From positions 1 through 27,450 of the IMG/VR virus record IMGVR_UViG_3300012920_000205: a DNA stretch of 27,450 nucleotides, one strand, 5' to 3'. A model generated the notes under the pieces. It searched no databases, was not told where the DNA came from, and saw nothing but the letters and a program-made list of their open reading frames with translations. The position numbers and the translations under genes were made by a program. Within the stretch, counting starts at the first letter, position 1; the number at the start of each line of letters is the position of its first letter. The stretch is from a virus. Of this stretch, positions 6,094 through 13,617 are shown in pieces.

Positions 6094-6197
6094 AAATCAG
6101 AAGCAAAGTAATTGCCCCACCGTCTACCCCACACCGTCGTCGAAACAAAATCCTCGACCGTAAACGTAAGCACAAAAAATTATGGACACAACACTAA
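6090..6197 (+). CDS. Tiny basic peptide
   Basis: A 35-aa ORF starts at an ATGA overlap and ends 16 bases inside the next gene. It is very basic (MKIRSKVIAPPSTPHRRRNK then KHKKLWTQH). It resembles the other small Lys/Arg-rich proteins in this genome in composition only. Coupling on both sides suggests that it is translated. Confidence 0.4.
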   Translation: MKIRSKVIAPPSTPHRRRNKILDRKRKHKKLWTQH

Positions 6198-6355
6198 CAC
6201 TAAGAAGAGAAGAGTTTGTGGACGACTTAACGTTCAACGCTCTACTAACCCAACTTGGAGTTCCTTCCAACACGATTTCCGCAGTTCAAACCGTTTCGGT
6301 AGTTGCCTGCGAAGTCGTCAAGATCAACGACGAACTGACGCCTAACAATGAGTGA
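6182..6355 (+). CDS. Small acidic hypothetical protein
   Basis: A 57-aa ORF begins MDTTLTLRREEFVDDL and continues with a hydrophobic segment (LGVPSNTISAVQTVSVVACE) that looks like a folded small domain. It overlaps the previous ORF by 16 bases and the next gene by 8. The frame fits the chain of overlapping starts better than a competing ORF at 6112-6345 in another frame, which has low-complexity Arg/Ser content. Function unknown. Confidence 0.5.
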   Translation: MDTTLTLRREEFVDDLTFNALLTQLGVPSNTISAVQTVSVVACEVVKINDELTPNNE

Positions 6356-6692
6356 TCGTAAAAAGTCAGCGTTCGTGATCGTTCAGAAAGACGATTACAT
6401 ACTAGGCGAAGAGGCGTGGGAAACCACCGTCCCATTGGGCGTCGTCAATGCCGTTCAAAGTCAAGGCGACCGCGCTTTATACTTCGTGGGTCACACTCAT
6501 TACGAGGGCAAGCTCCGTAGCGTTTTTGAAACGACAGACAAATCTATATTAGCCGACAACGACCTTGAGTTTCTGTCGGACAGACTTTCACCGTTGGGGC
6601 ACGTTAAGTATCCCTCAATAAAAGAGTACGAGATCGCGCTACAGAAGAACTTGGACTCTAAGACTTTCCCGAACAATGAGCGCTCATCATAG
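6348..6692 (+). CDS. Hypothetical protein
   Basis: This 114-aa protein starts at an ATG within the end of the preceding small ORF. It has a compact mixed alpha/beta look (SAFVIVQKDDYILGEEAWE, ALYFVGHTHYEGKL) and a helical end (YPSIKEYEIALQKNL). I do not recognise a family. It is the last gene before a 140-300-base stretch of doubtful coding content. Confidence 0.6.
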   Translation: MSDRKKSAFVIVQKDDYILGEEAWETTVPLGVVNAVQSQGDRALYFVGHTHYEGKLRSVFETTDKSILADNDLEFLSDRLSPLGHVKYPSIKEYEIALQKNLDSKTFPNNERSS

Positions 6693-6834
6693 GGAAACTG
6701 TACAGGGGGGTGACCCGATGAAGGCAGAGTGTATTCATGGCTCTGAAAGGCATAGCGCTTCTAGCGTAGCCTCGCCCCCACAACCCCGAACCCAACTGAC
6801 AGGCATGGTGCTTGGCGAGACGCCAAGACGAGGT
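6693..6834 (+). other. Stretch without a convincing gene; potential RNA structure
   Basis: An in-frame extension of the next ORF runs through here (ATG 6718 with GGGGGG upstream), but its Ser/Pro/Arg-rich residues do not look like a folded protein. Nested complementary segments are visible: GGGGG (6705-6709) with CCCCC (6775-6779), CAGAG (6725-6729) with CTCTG (6741-6745), AGGC (6748-6751) with GCCT (6769-6772), and a perfect 7-bp hairpin CTTGGCG/CGCCAAG (6811-6817, 6821-6827). It could be a leader structure for the lipoprotein candidate. I match it to no known riboswitch. Confidence 0.3.
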
Positions 6835-7014
6835 ATGTTCTGTGATCAAAACCTTCTGAAACACCTGTTGGTTGGGTTCACCTCTTTATTATTAACCTCG
6901 TGCAACCCTCTAAAGTGTTTTCACCACTTTCACGACCACTCGTGCCCCTCCGAAGGGCACGGGCCGTGCTACTTAAAATTGTGTTGCAATGGACATCCCG
7001 AAAATGGCAAATAA
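6835..7014 (+). CDS. Candidate small Cys/His-rich lipoprotein
   Basis: From ATG 6835 (alternatives 6805 and 6718 in frame) the ORF gives 59 aa. There is a short polar start, a hydrophobic core LLVGFTSLLL and the lipobox LTSC, which would make the Cys the lipidated N-terminus. The mature part of about 37 residues holds six Cys and six His (KCFHHFHDHSC, GHGPC, CCNGH), suggesting metal binding or disulfides. No good RBS is seen. Phage lipoproteins act in superinfection exclusion (Llp-like) or as spanin subunits; neither is shown here. Confidence 0.4.
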   Translation: MFCDQNLLKHLLVGFTSLLLTSCNPLKCFHHFHDHSCPSEGHGPCYLKLCCNGHPENGK

Positions 7015-7162
7015 ATCATCAACCGTAAAACGAGCAAATACTCGCCACCAAAAGCAACGACACCTGTACGACATGAGTCGTAGTTCGCACACCTCTAGTC
7101 AGCATCGTAATAAGAAATCTAAAGGACGTGGTACGAAAGGCGCGTTCGGAGGTAAGAAATGA
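7004..7162 (+). CDS. Small basic hypothetical protein
   Basis: A 52-aa ORF (in-frame ATG also at 6989) is rich in Lys, Arg, His and Ser and ends GRGTKGAFGGKK. It overlaps the lipoprotein candidate by 11 bases and the next tiny ORF by 4 (ATGA). Composition suggests a nucleic acid-binding or disordered peptide. No homology is recognised. Confidence 0.45.
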   Translation: MANKSSTVKRANTRHQKQRHLYDMSRSSHTSSQHRNKKSKGRGTKGAFGGKK

Positions 7163-7245
7163 AATGGGAAAACATGATCGATTGGGGATTCGTGCTCCTT
7201 ATGTTATTACTTACAATGGTGTGGGGATACCTAGCTAGTGGTTAG
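7159..7245 (+). CDS. 28-residue membrane peptide
   Basis: The sequence reads MKWENMIDWGFVLLMLLLTM and then VWGYLASG, so almost the whole peptide is one transmembrane helix. It starts at an ATGA overlap with the preceding ORF and ends 1 base before the helicase ATG. That tight packing is the main support for its being a gene. Confidence 0.4.
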   Translation: MKWENMIDWGFVLLMLLLTMVWGYLASG

Positions 7246-7246
7246 T

Positions 7247-8551
7247 ATGATTGAGCTTTACGATTACCAAAAAGACCACGCTGACAGGCTTGAAAAAGCT
7301 CTACTCTCTTACGGAGTTGTCAAGGACTCCTCCGACACAGGCACAGGTAAAACGTACACGGCTTGTGCCGTAGCCGATCGACTAGCCTACACTAGAGTCG
7401 TGGTCGTCTGCCCCAAAGCGGTGATCCCCGCTTGGCAAAAAGCTTTTGCGCTAACGCGCTACGACGAGAAGGAAGTCTTTGTCGTAAACTACGAAAAGCT
7501 CAAAACAGGTAACCACGCACTGCTCATTCGGAAGAACAAAAAATTTCGATGGAACACTCCCCGAACAACGTTGATCATTTTCGACGAAGACCATAAGTTG
7601 GCAGGACGGCTCACGCTTAACGCGCGTCTATTATATCAAGCACGCACTCAACGCTACGACTGTATGTTGTTGGGAGCTACCTCCTTTGCTACGCCATTGC
7701 AGATGGACGCAATTGGTTTTGCCTTGGGGCTTCACAAAGGTTACCGCAACTTCACCGCTTGGTTGGAACACGTAGGTTGCTACAAGGACATATGGGGAGC
7801 GTGGCAACCGCCCAAAAATTTGGAAGAAGTCTTGCAGAAGATTCACAACTACATTTATCCCAATAGAGGAGCGCGGATGTTGGTGGACGACATCCCCAAT
7901 TTCCCCGAAAACAACATCATCGTTGATAGTTATTCTGTGCCCGACCCTAGCGCGGTTGCTAAACTTTATGGGGAGATTGAGGAGAAGCTGACTAAACTGA
8001 AACAAACAATGGCAACGGATGGCGACTCTGCTTTAACGGAGATGCTACGCCAACGGCAACAGATCGAATTAGCTAAAGTCCCTAGCATATACGATCTAGC
8101 GCGTAGTGATTACGCTTCGGGTAAGCGAGTCGCCATCTTTGTCAATTTTCGTGACACGCAAGTCGTGCTTCGTGATAAGTTGAAAAGATACATCCCCTTT
8201 ATTGCTGAAATTCATGGAGACCAAACCGTGGAAGAACGTCAGCGCGCTATAGATTTGTTTCAATCCAATGACCACCCCGTCGTCATCTGCACCATCAGTT
8301 CGGGTGGCGTCGGGATTTCTTTACACGATGAAGATGGGAAATACCCACGATCTTCAATCATCTGTCCTAGCTTTTCAGCGGTGGACTTCAGACAGGCTCT
8401 AGGCAGAATTCACAGAGCCAACTCTAAGTCAAAAAGCGTTCAAAGAATTGTGTTCGCATCCGACACCATTGAAGAAAAAATTGCGTCTAAATTACGCAAA
8501 AAACTTAAAAACATTGACACTATTAATGACACTGATTTAACTCCGTTTTGA
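7247..8551 (+). CDS. SF2/SNF2-like DNA helicase
   Basis: This 434-aa ATPase starts at ATG 7247 (GTG 7238 is possible). N-terminal RecA-like domain: Q-motif YDYQK (5-9), Walker A SDTGTGKT (29-36, Lys35) and Walker B IIFDEDH with D113-E114-D115-H116, so the usual DEAH/DECH box reads DEDH. The C-terminal domain has AIFVNFRDTQ, ISSGGVGISLHD and motif VI QALGRIHRA (near 383). It probably unwinds or remodels DNA or clears proteins at replication or recombination intermediates. It leads the replication gene series that runs to 15724. Confidence 0.85.
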   Translation: MIELYDYQKDHADRLEKALLSYGVVKDSSDTGTGKTYTACAVADRLAYTRVVVVCPKAVIPAWQKAFALTRYDEKEVFVVNYEKLKTGNHALLIRKNKKFRWNTPRTTLIIFDEDHKLAGRLTLNARLLYQARTQRYDCMLLGATSFATPLQMDAIGFALGLHKGYRNFTAWLEHVGCYKDIWGAWQPPKNLEEVLQKIHNYIYPNRGARMLVDDIPNFPENNIIVDSYSVPDPSAVAKLYGEIEEKLTKLKQTMATDGDSALTEMLRQRQQIELAKVPSIYDLARSDYASGKRVAIFVNFRDTQVVLRDKLKRYIPFIAEIHGDQTVEERQRAIDLFQSNDHPVVICTISSGGVGISLHDEDGKYPRSSIICPSFSAVDFRQALGRIHRANSKSKSVQRIVFASDTIEEKIASKLRKKLKNIDTINDTDLTPF

Positions 8552-8553
8552 TT

Positions 8554-8931
8554 ATGGATATACCCGATACCACTACCACAGTTTCTTTAACAACTGACGC
8601 CTACATATACCCTCCGACCGAAGGTAAAGACTCCAACACTAAGATAATTCATTGTCCCGACTTTCCCAACGGTGCTCTAGTTGAGGTTGTAGTAGATGGC
8701 GGTTCTCCTGTGCAATGCAGGGTCGTAAATGACGACAGTATCGTGGGCGCTATATTAGCCATACCACACCAAATGTTTCCCGACTTTGACTCCACCTTGA
8801 CCGATGACATGATGAAAGAAGGCGCGTCCGTGCATACACACGTGAAGCTTTTGGAAAAGCGTGACCCCGAAGAACAACTTCAAATTGACTTTTATCTAGA
8901 AGGTAAGACTCATGCCGACGTTACATCATAA
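8554..8931 (+). CDS. Hypothetical protein in replication cluster
   Basis: ATG 8554 gives 125 aa; the frame also opens at a TTG (8548). After a Thr-rich N-terminus (MDIPDTTTTVSLTTD) the sequence is beta-rich and acidic (LVEVVVDGGSPVQCRVVNDD), ending QLQIDFYLEGKTHAD. It has no recognised motif. It is sandwiched between helicase and nuclease and overlaps the nuclease start by 20 bases, so a replication accessory role is likely by context only. Confidence 0.6.
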   Translation: MDIPDTTTTVSLTTDAYIYPPTEGKDSNTKIIHCPDFPNGALVEVVVDGGSPVQCRVVNDDSIVGAILAIPHQMFPDFDSTLTDDMMKEGASVHTHVKLLEKRDPEEQLQIDFYLEGKTHADVTS

Positions 8932-9991
8932 GTACGGGCCGTCGGGCTTGGCTTCCTACGAGCGTTGTCCGCGCTTCGTGAAGCGTGAAGAGGGAGAAGG
9001 AGGCGCTCATCCTGTTGCCGTCGAGGGCACAATGCTACACTCCAAGGTAGAGCTTCGTGATGTATCCAACTTGAATAAGGATCAGACTACAATGGTGGAG
9101 AATTCCTTGGCGTATATGGATCAATTGACCGCTACCGCAGATTCCATAGAGCAAGAGATCATGTTGGACATCTGCAAAAAGGAAGACGGCAGTTACGTCA
9201 GCTTCGGCACGACCGATCTCGTAGCGCATTGGTTTGACGACAAGAAAGCCATTATGATCGATTGGAAGTTTGGGTGGCACGGTGTTACGCATCCCAAAGA
9301 CAATTTGCAAGTTCTCTGCTATGTCGTCGGCTTTTTTGAAAAGTACGAGTACTGCGATGAAGTTGATGCTCACGTCTACATGGCTCGCTATGCCTACGGA
9401 GAAAACCATGTGTTCAAGCGTTCCGAGTTGAACGACATGAAGTTACGAATTTTGACGGTCGTGGATCGTGTGGAAGCGGAAGCTCCCCACACACCGTCCA
9501 CCGAAGCGTGCTTGTACTGCGCTATAAAGGGAACTTGTCCCGCCGTTGCGAGCCATGCGTTGGCTCTGACCAAACAAAAACCTTTCGACCTCACTGAGAT
9601 GGTGAACGAAATCACCGATCCACGGCAAATGTCAAAAGTCTTGGAAGCGGTCGAGCTTCTTGCGCCTTGGTGCGAAGAGGTGAAAAAGAAAGCCAAAGAC
9701 ATGGTGATGGCAGGAGAACAGATTGACGGCTACGATGTGCGTGAGCGCGCTAGTGCGCCTTCGATGGGGTCACCTTCCGCCATTTACGAGTCCATCCAAG
9801 ATCAAGTAACAATAGACGAATTTCAAGAAGTGTGCGACGTGAAGTTGACCAAGCTTAAAAAACTAGTGGGCGACAAAGCACCTAGAGGCAGTAAAAAGTT
9901 AGCCCAAGAAATATTGGTCGGAAAGCTAAAAGCCCAAGGACTGATAGTCGATGGAACTCCGACCAACACGTTGTACAAGAAGAAAGTTTAA
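8912..9991 (+). CDS. Cas4/RecB-like PD-(D/E)XK exonuclease with Fe-S cysteines
   Basis: This 359-aa protein has an AGAAGG Shine-Dalgarno upstream of ATG 8912. Near the N-terminus is SYERCPRF with Cys19; then FGTTDLVAHW and IMIDWKFG with Asp117 and Lys119 of the nuclease core; then ACLYCAIKGTCPA with Cys200, Cys203 and Cys209. One N-terminal plus three clustered Cys is the 4Fe-4S pattern of Cas4, AddB and RecB-family nucleases (phage members often called DUF2800). Likely role is 5'-3' or ssDNA resection for recombination-coupled replication. The C-terminal third is lysine-rich and may contact partners or DNA. Confidence 0.85.
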   Translation: MPTLHHKYGPSGLASYERCPRFVKREEGEGGAHPVAVEGTMLHSKVELRDVSNLNKDQTTMVENSLAYMDQLTATADSIEQEIMLDICKKEDGSYVSFGTTDLVAHWFDDKKAIMIDWKFGWHGVTHPKDNLQVLCYVVGFFEKYEYCDEVDAHVYMARYAYGENHVFKRSELNDMKLRILTVVDRVEAEAPHTPSTEACLYCAIKGTCPAVASHALALTKQKPFDLTEMVNEITDPRQMSKVLEAVELLAPWCEEVKKKAKDMVMAGEQIDGYDVRERASAPSMGSPSAIYESIQDQVTIDEFQEVCDVKLTKLKKLVGDKAPRGSKKLAQEILVGKLKAQGLIVDGTPTNTLYKKKV

Positions 9992-10012
9992 CCCAAAAAA
10001 CAAATACGAAAT

Positions 10013-10879
10013 ATGAGCAATAAAACTAGTAATGTCGCTGAACCCCTCGTGGTCAGCACCGAAGACGTCCAAGACGTCAAAACGTCATCCACTTCTCAAG
10101 TGGAACTTGTAACCGAAGAGGTTACGGAAGCTCCCCCTGTTGAAAAGGGTCGAAGCGCCGAAATCACTGCCGATGATGTCACCCTGCCTACCTTGCGTAT
10201 AGCGCACAAGACAGGCAAGTTGGGAGAAGCCTTTCAAGTCGGCTCTTATGTCATGGACGGAATGACCCAACTTACGGAGTTCTACCCCGATAAGAAAAAG
10301 TCCTCCACGCTTGAGATTACCATCCTTGAGATTCAAAAGAGTTTCGTGGAAAATGTTGAGTTCGGATCGGGGCAGATTCCCAATCGTTTGTATAGCGAGT
10401 TGGACGTGTTCAACCTAGGGAAGACTCTCAAGTACTACACGGACGACAGTGGGGATCGTAAAGAACCCGACTATTGGGTAACTTTTGACTGTCGCATCCT
10501 TGTGAAGCGTCCTACGGAAAAAGTTAAAACGAGACAACCCGACGGTGGTATGGTCGCTCAAGAGATTTCTTCTGACTTTTTCCCGATGCACCACGACGGT
10601 AACGACTATGCTATGCTCACATGGCAGTTGCAACGGTCGGGATACACTCGTGGAGCGAAGCGGATTATGAACGCATTCAATAGTGGCATTTTCCCATGCC
10701 TTAGTTGCGGTCGTTTTATAGTGGGCACTACTTCGGTGGAGTTCAAAAAGGACAACCCTACAATTGTTCCCGATGTTTCGTACGGCGCGAGGCATGACGA
10801 TTCTTTCGTTGATTTCGTCAAGCACATGACCGTAGACCTTCCAATGAGAGGGTCTCCCACACTCGAAAACAAATCTTAG
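10013..10879 (+). CDS. Possible ssDNA-binding/recombination protein
   Basis: This 288-aa protein has a disordered acidic, Thr/Val-rich N-terminus (about 1-50). A beta-rich domain begins ADDVTLPTLRIAHKTGKLGE with VGSYVMDG, the type of N-terminal motif (LPxLxIxQ...G) found in phage single-strand binding-like proteins. It also has a CLSCG Cys pair (about 237-240). Placement after the nuclease and before the polymerase fits an SSB or recombination mediator. No classic OB-fold motif can be proved by eye. It is followed at once by the tandem-hairpin terminator. Confidence 0.5.
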   Translation: MSNKTSNVAEPLVVSTEDVQDVKTSSTSQVELVTEEVTEAPPVEKGRSAEITADDVTLPTLRIAHKTGKLGEAFQVGSYVMDGMTQLTEFYPDKKKSSTLEITILEIQKSFVENVEFGSGQIPNRLYSELDVFNLGKTLKYYTDDSGDRKEPDYWVTFDCRILVKRPTEKVKTRQPDGGMVAQEISSDFFPMHHDGNDYAMLTWQLQRSGYTRGAKRIMNAFNSGIFPCLSCGRFIVGTTSVEFKKDNPTIVPDVSYGARHDDSFVDFVKHMTVDLPMRGSPTLENKS

Positions 10880-10957
10880 CCTGCGTTTTTAGGGGTAGGC
10901 GCAGGCGGGGGAGAGGGGATCATCGTATGGTGTGACCTCTCCCCCCATCCCCTTTTT
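10879..10957 (+). terminator. Tandem-hairpin terminator with competing stems
   Basis: Hairpin 1 is GCCTGCG (10879-10885) with CGCAGGC (10900-10906). Hairpin 2 follows directly: GGGGGAGAGG (10907-10916) with CCTCTCCCCC (10936-10945), extended by ATCAT/ATGGT inside its loop. An alternative stem GGGGAT (10915-10920) with ATCCCC (10947-10952) abuts the T5 run (10953-10957) and excludes part of hairpin 2. This ends the helicase-to-SSB unit before the HTH/polymerase unit. Confidence 0.75.
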
Positions 10958-10961
10958 ATTT

Positions 10962-11150
10962 ATGAAAAACTTTTTATGGGAGCACTGTGGTGCAACATAC
11001 CCAAAACCTACGAAAAACGGACGACCTAGAAAATCGCTACCTTCTAATTTAGTAAAACTAAAAGAAATGTTTGGCGTGGCAGGCGCGTGTCGGAGGTTGG
11101 GAATAGCCCGAACAACTTTTTACCGACACCTAGAATGGCACAAGCAGTAG
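10962..11150 (+). CDS. Small helix-turn-helix DNA-binding protein
   Basis: ATG 10962 gives 62 aa. The N-terminal half contains NGRPRK, an AT-hook-like GRP core. The C-terminal half is a Fis/resolvase-type helix-turn-helix, LKEMFGVAGACRRLGIARTT then FYRHLEW. It overlaps the polymerase start by 16 bases and follows the terminator by 4, so it may regulate the polymerase-primase unit. The minus-strand protein at 15705-16028 has a similar GRPF tail and HTH, perhaps a counterpart. Confidence 0.65.
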   Translation: MKNFLWEHCGATYPKPTKNGRPRKSLPSNLVKLKEMFGVAGACRRLGIARTTFYRHLEWHKQ

Positions 11151-13060
11151 CGATAGACTTTGAAACGTATTATGACAACGAATGTAGCGTCAAAGGCGCG
11201 ACCGCGCGGAATTACGCGCGTCACCCTAAATTCGATGCTTTCCTCGTGGCGATCTACGCACCTAATGAATTTACTTTTGTGGGCAAGCCTTCCGACTTTG
11301 ATTGGACTCAGCTTGATGGGCGAGACATTGTAGCGCACAATGCCTCGTTTGAAGAGGCGGTCATCACGCAGTTAATAGCTGACGAGATAATCCCTAAATT
11401 TGACTACCGCATTTTCTGTACGGCAGATATGTGCGTTTACCTACAATACCCACGCTCACTCAAAGGAGCAATATATGCGCACTTTAACGAAGAGTTATCC
11501 AAAGATGTTCGTGACAATCTGAAGGGTAAAAATTGGGACGACATACTAGCCGACGGAACTCGCAATGAAGTGTTGCGCTATGCGCTAGATGACGCCATGT
11601 GGTGTTGGAGGTTGTGGGATGAACTCAATGGTCAATGGAATACCAAGGAACGAGAACTTTCCGCACTCACCCGAAAAATGGGATACGAAGGTGTCAGCGT
11701 TGACATCCCTGCATTGGAACAGGGCATAGACGCTTTGAAAAAAACTGTTTTTGATTCGGAAACATCTATACCTTGGACGCAGGAGCATGATCCTAAATAC
11801 AAATCTAACTACCCACCCACATCAGTTAGAGGCTTGGCGGTTACGTGCGCTAAACATGGAATAGACCCACCCAAAAGCACTGCTGAAAATTCGGAAGAGC
11901 GGTTGGCTTGGGAAGAGGAGTATGGAGAGCGGTTTCCGTGGATTCAGCACATGGGTAATTTCCGAAAAGCCAACAAACACTTAAAGACCTTGGAGACAAT
12001 GGAAGGGCGTTTAATAGATGGTCGTATGCCCTATGGTCTCAAATACTACGGTGCGGAAGCTACAGGAAGGTGGTCGGGCGATAGCGGTTTCAACACTCAG
12101 AATATGCCACGAGAAGCTAACTTTGGAGTGAACATACGAAACCTCATAGTCCCCAAGGAAGGACACTCCTTTGTGATATGTGACCTTTCTCAGATTGAGC
12201 CTCGTTGTTTGGCTTACCTGTGCGGTGACACAGACTTCTTGGAGCAAGTCGGTAAAGGCGTGAGCCCTTACGAAGTACACGCACGCTTGTCGATGGGTTT
12301 CAACGGAACGTCTTTAAAGAAGGAAGACCCCGATATGTATCTGCTCGCAAAAGTCCGTGTACTTTCTCTTGGATACGGCGCTTCCTTTCAGTCGTTTATG
12401 CAAAGCGCGTCTGCATACGGCGCTAGTCATGTTCTTCAAAGCGAAGTTACCCAACAACAAGAAGAAGACTTTATTAAAGTTTTGCGGAAACGAGACAAGG
12501 TTGTCGGGGCTGACTACTTAGATTGGTGGGATCGGATGACCGCGCTAGAGCGCAAAGAAGCCGTCAACGCATGGCTACAGGTGGAAGACTTCCGAAACTC
12601 TAATCCTAAAATCAGAGACCTGTGGCGAAAGTTTGACAAACTGCTCAAGACCGCAAGTTCGGAGAAGCGACACAACTCTACTTTAGTGTACGAACTCCCT
12701 TGTGGCAGGCATATGCGGTACTTTAACATCACTCCTAGTGGCTACTCGTTCAAGTGCTTCACCCAACGAAAAGACAGTCCGCAATACAACCGCTTCCGCT
12801 ATATGTATGGATCACGTATGGTTGAGAATGCGTGTCAAGCAATGGCTAGGTCGGTGTTCTCAGAATGTCTTTTAGAAATCCAAAAAAGGGGTCACAAGAT
12901 CGTGCTACAGGTTCACGACGAAGTGGTCATAGAGACGCCTACCGACTCCGCAGAAACAGTCGCAAAAGAAGTCGAGTCCATCATGTCGCAGTCCCCGAAA
13001 TGGGCGGAGTCTCTACCTGTCTCTGCGGAATCCCAAATTGTAACGAGCTACAGAAAATGA
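11135..13060 (+). CDS. polA-like: Family A DNA polymerase with 3'-5' exonuclease, Leu at the 762 site
   Basis: ATG 11135 gives 641 aa starting MAQAVAIDFETYY; the longer frame from 11087 shadows the HTH gene. Exonuclease: D8-x-E10, VAHNASFEE, YALDDA. Polymerase motif A is ICDLSQIEPR with Asp350. The O-helix is LLAKVRVLSLGYG with Lys406, and Leu410 is at the E. coli Phe762 position. Motif C is QVHDE with His594-Asp-Glu. It replicates the phage genome. Leu762 has been linked in marine virus surveys to slower, temperate-type replication, agreeing with the integrase. It overlaps the dNMP kinase start by 4 bases. Confidence 0.92.
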   Translation: MAQAVAIDFETYYDNECSVKGATARNYARHPKFDAFLVAIYAPNEFTFVGKPSDFDWTQLDGRDIVAHNASFEEAVITQLIADEIIPKFDYRIFCTADMCVYLQYPRSLKGAIYAHFNEELSKDVRDNLKGKNWDDILADGTRNEVLRYALDDAMWCWRLWDELNGQWNTKERELSALTRKMGYEGVSVDIPALEQGIDALKKTVFDSETSIPWTQEHDPKYKSNYPPTSVRGLAVTCAKHGIDPPKSTAENSEERLAWEEEYGERFPWIQHMGNFRKANKHLKTLETMEGRLIDGRMPYGLKYYGAEATGRWSGDSGFNTQNMPREANFGVNIRNLIVPKEGHSFVICDLSQIEPRCLAYLCGDTDFLEQVGKGVSPYEVHARLSMGFNGTSLKKEDPDMYLLAKVRVLSLGYGASFQSFMQSASAYGASHVLQSEVTQQQEEDFIKVLRKRDKVVGADYLDWWDRMTALERKEAVNAWLQVEDFRNSNPKIRDLWRKFDKLLKTASSEKRHNSTLVYELPCGRHMRYFNITPSGYSFKCFTQRKDSPQYNRFRYMYGSRMVENACQAMARSVFSECLLEIQKRGHKIVLQVHDEVVIETPTDSAETVAKEVESIMSQSPKWAESLPVSAESQIVTSYRK

Positions 13061-13617
13061 CCGCCTTGTTTGAGAACAGTATTCCCGTTATAGGTTTTGC
13101 GGGCTACAAACAATCGGGGAAAACTACTAGCGCAAAAACTCTCAAGAACAGGGGATACAGAATTTACAGTTTTGCCGACCCTATCCGAAAGCTATGTCGA
13201 GCTTTAGGCATTACTAAAAAATACTACGGTGGCGACAAAGATGCTCCCATTCCGCATCTAGGCAACAAAACCGCTAGGTACATCATGCAGACGATTGGCA
13301 CGGATTGGGGGCGTGCTATGGTGTCTGAAACCATATGGCTAGACATGATGAAGCGTAGATTAGTTGACGCTTACGAAAAAAAATTTTTAATATGCATAGA
13401 CGACGTTCGCTTTGACAACGAAGCAAAATTGATTCGTGAATCGGGAGGCGTGGTTTTGAAAATAGTTAGGGGTGACACACGATTTGATTCCCACAAAAGC
13501 GAAGCAGGGGTATCGGATGATCTCATTGATGTAAACATAGAAAATACGGGTTCGGTCACGGACTTGTCTAAAACAGTAGAGGAATATACTAATGACCGAA
13601 GCCTATTGCTTAGATAA
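13057..13617 (+). CDS. Deoxynucleoside monophosphate kinase
   Basis: ATG 13057 overlaps the polymerase stop (ATGA); an open extension to 12865 only shadows the polymerase. The 186-aa P-loop protein has GFAGYKQSGKTT with Lys22, then YSFADPIRKL, a TARYIMQTIGTDWGR motif and CIDDVRFDNEA. This is the pattern of T4 gp1-like dNMP kinases, which phosphorylate dNMPs to supply dNTPs. Direct coupling to the polymerase fits precursor supply at replication. Confidence 0.85.
   Translation: MTALFENSIPVIGFAGYKQSGKTTSAKTLKNRGYRIYSFADPIRKLCRALGITKKYYGGDKDAPIPHLGNKTARYIMQTIGTDWGRAMVSETIWLDMMKRRLVDAYEKKFLICIDDVRFDNEAKLIRESGGVVLKIVRGDTRFDSHKSEAGVSDDLIDVNIENTGSVTDLSKTVEEYTNDRSLLLR

Noticed and set aside
12865-13056. 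N-terminal extension of the dNMP kinase frame
   Set aside because: Arg/Ser-rich shadow of the polymerase 3' end; the P-loop protein starts naturally at ATG 13057 with an ATGA overlap.
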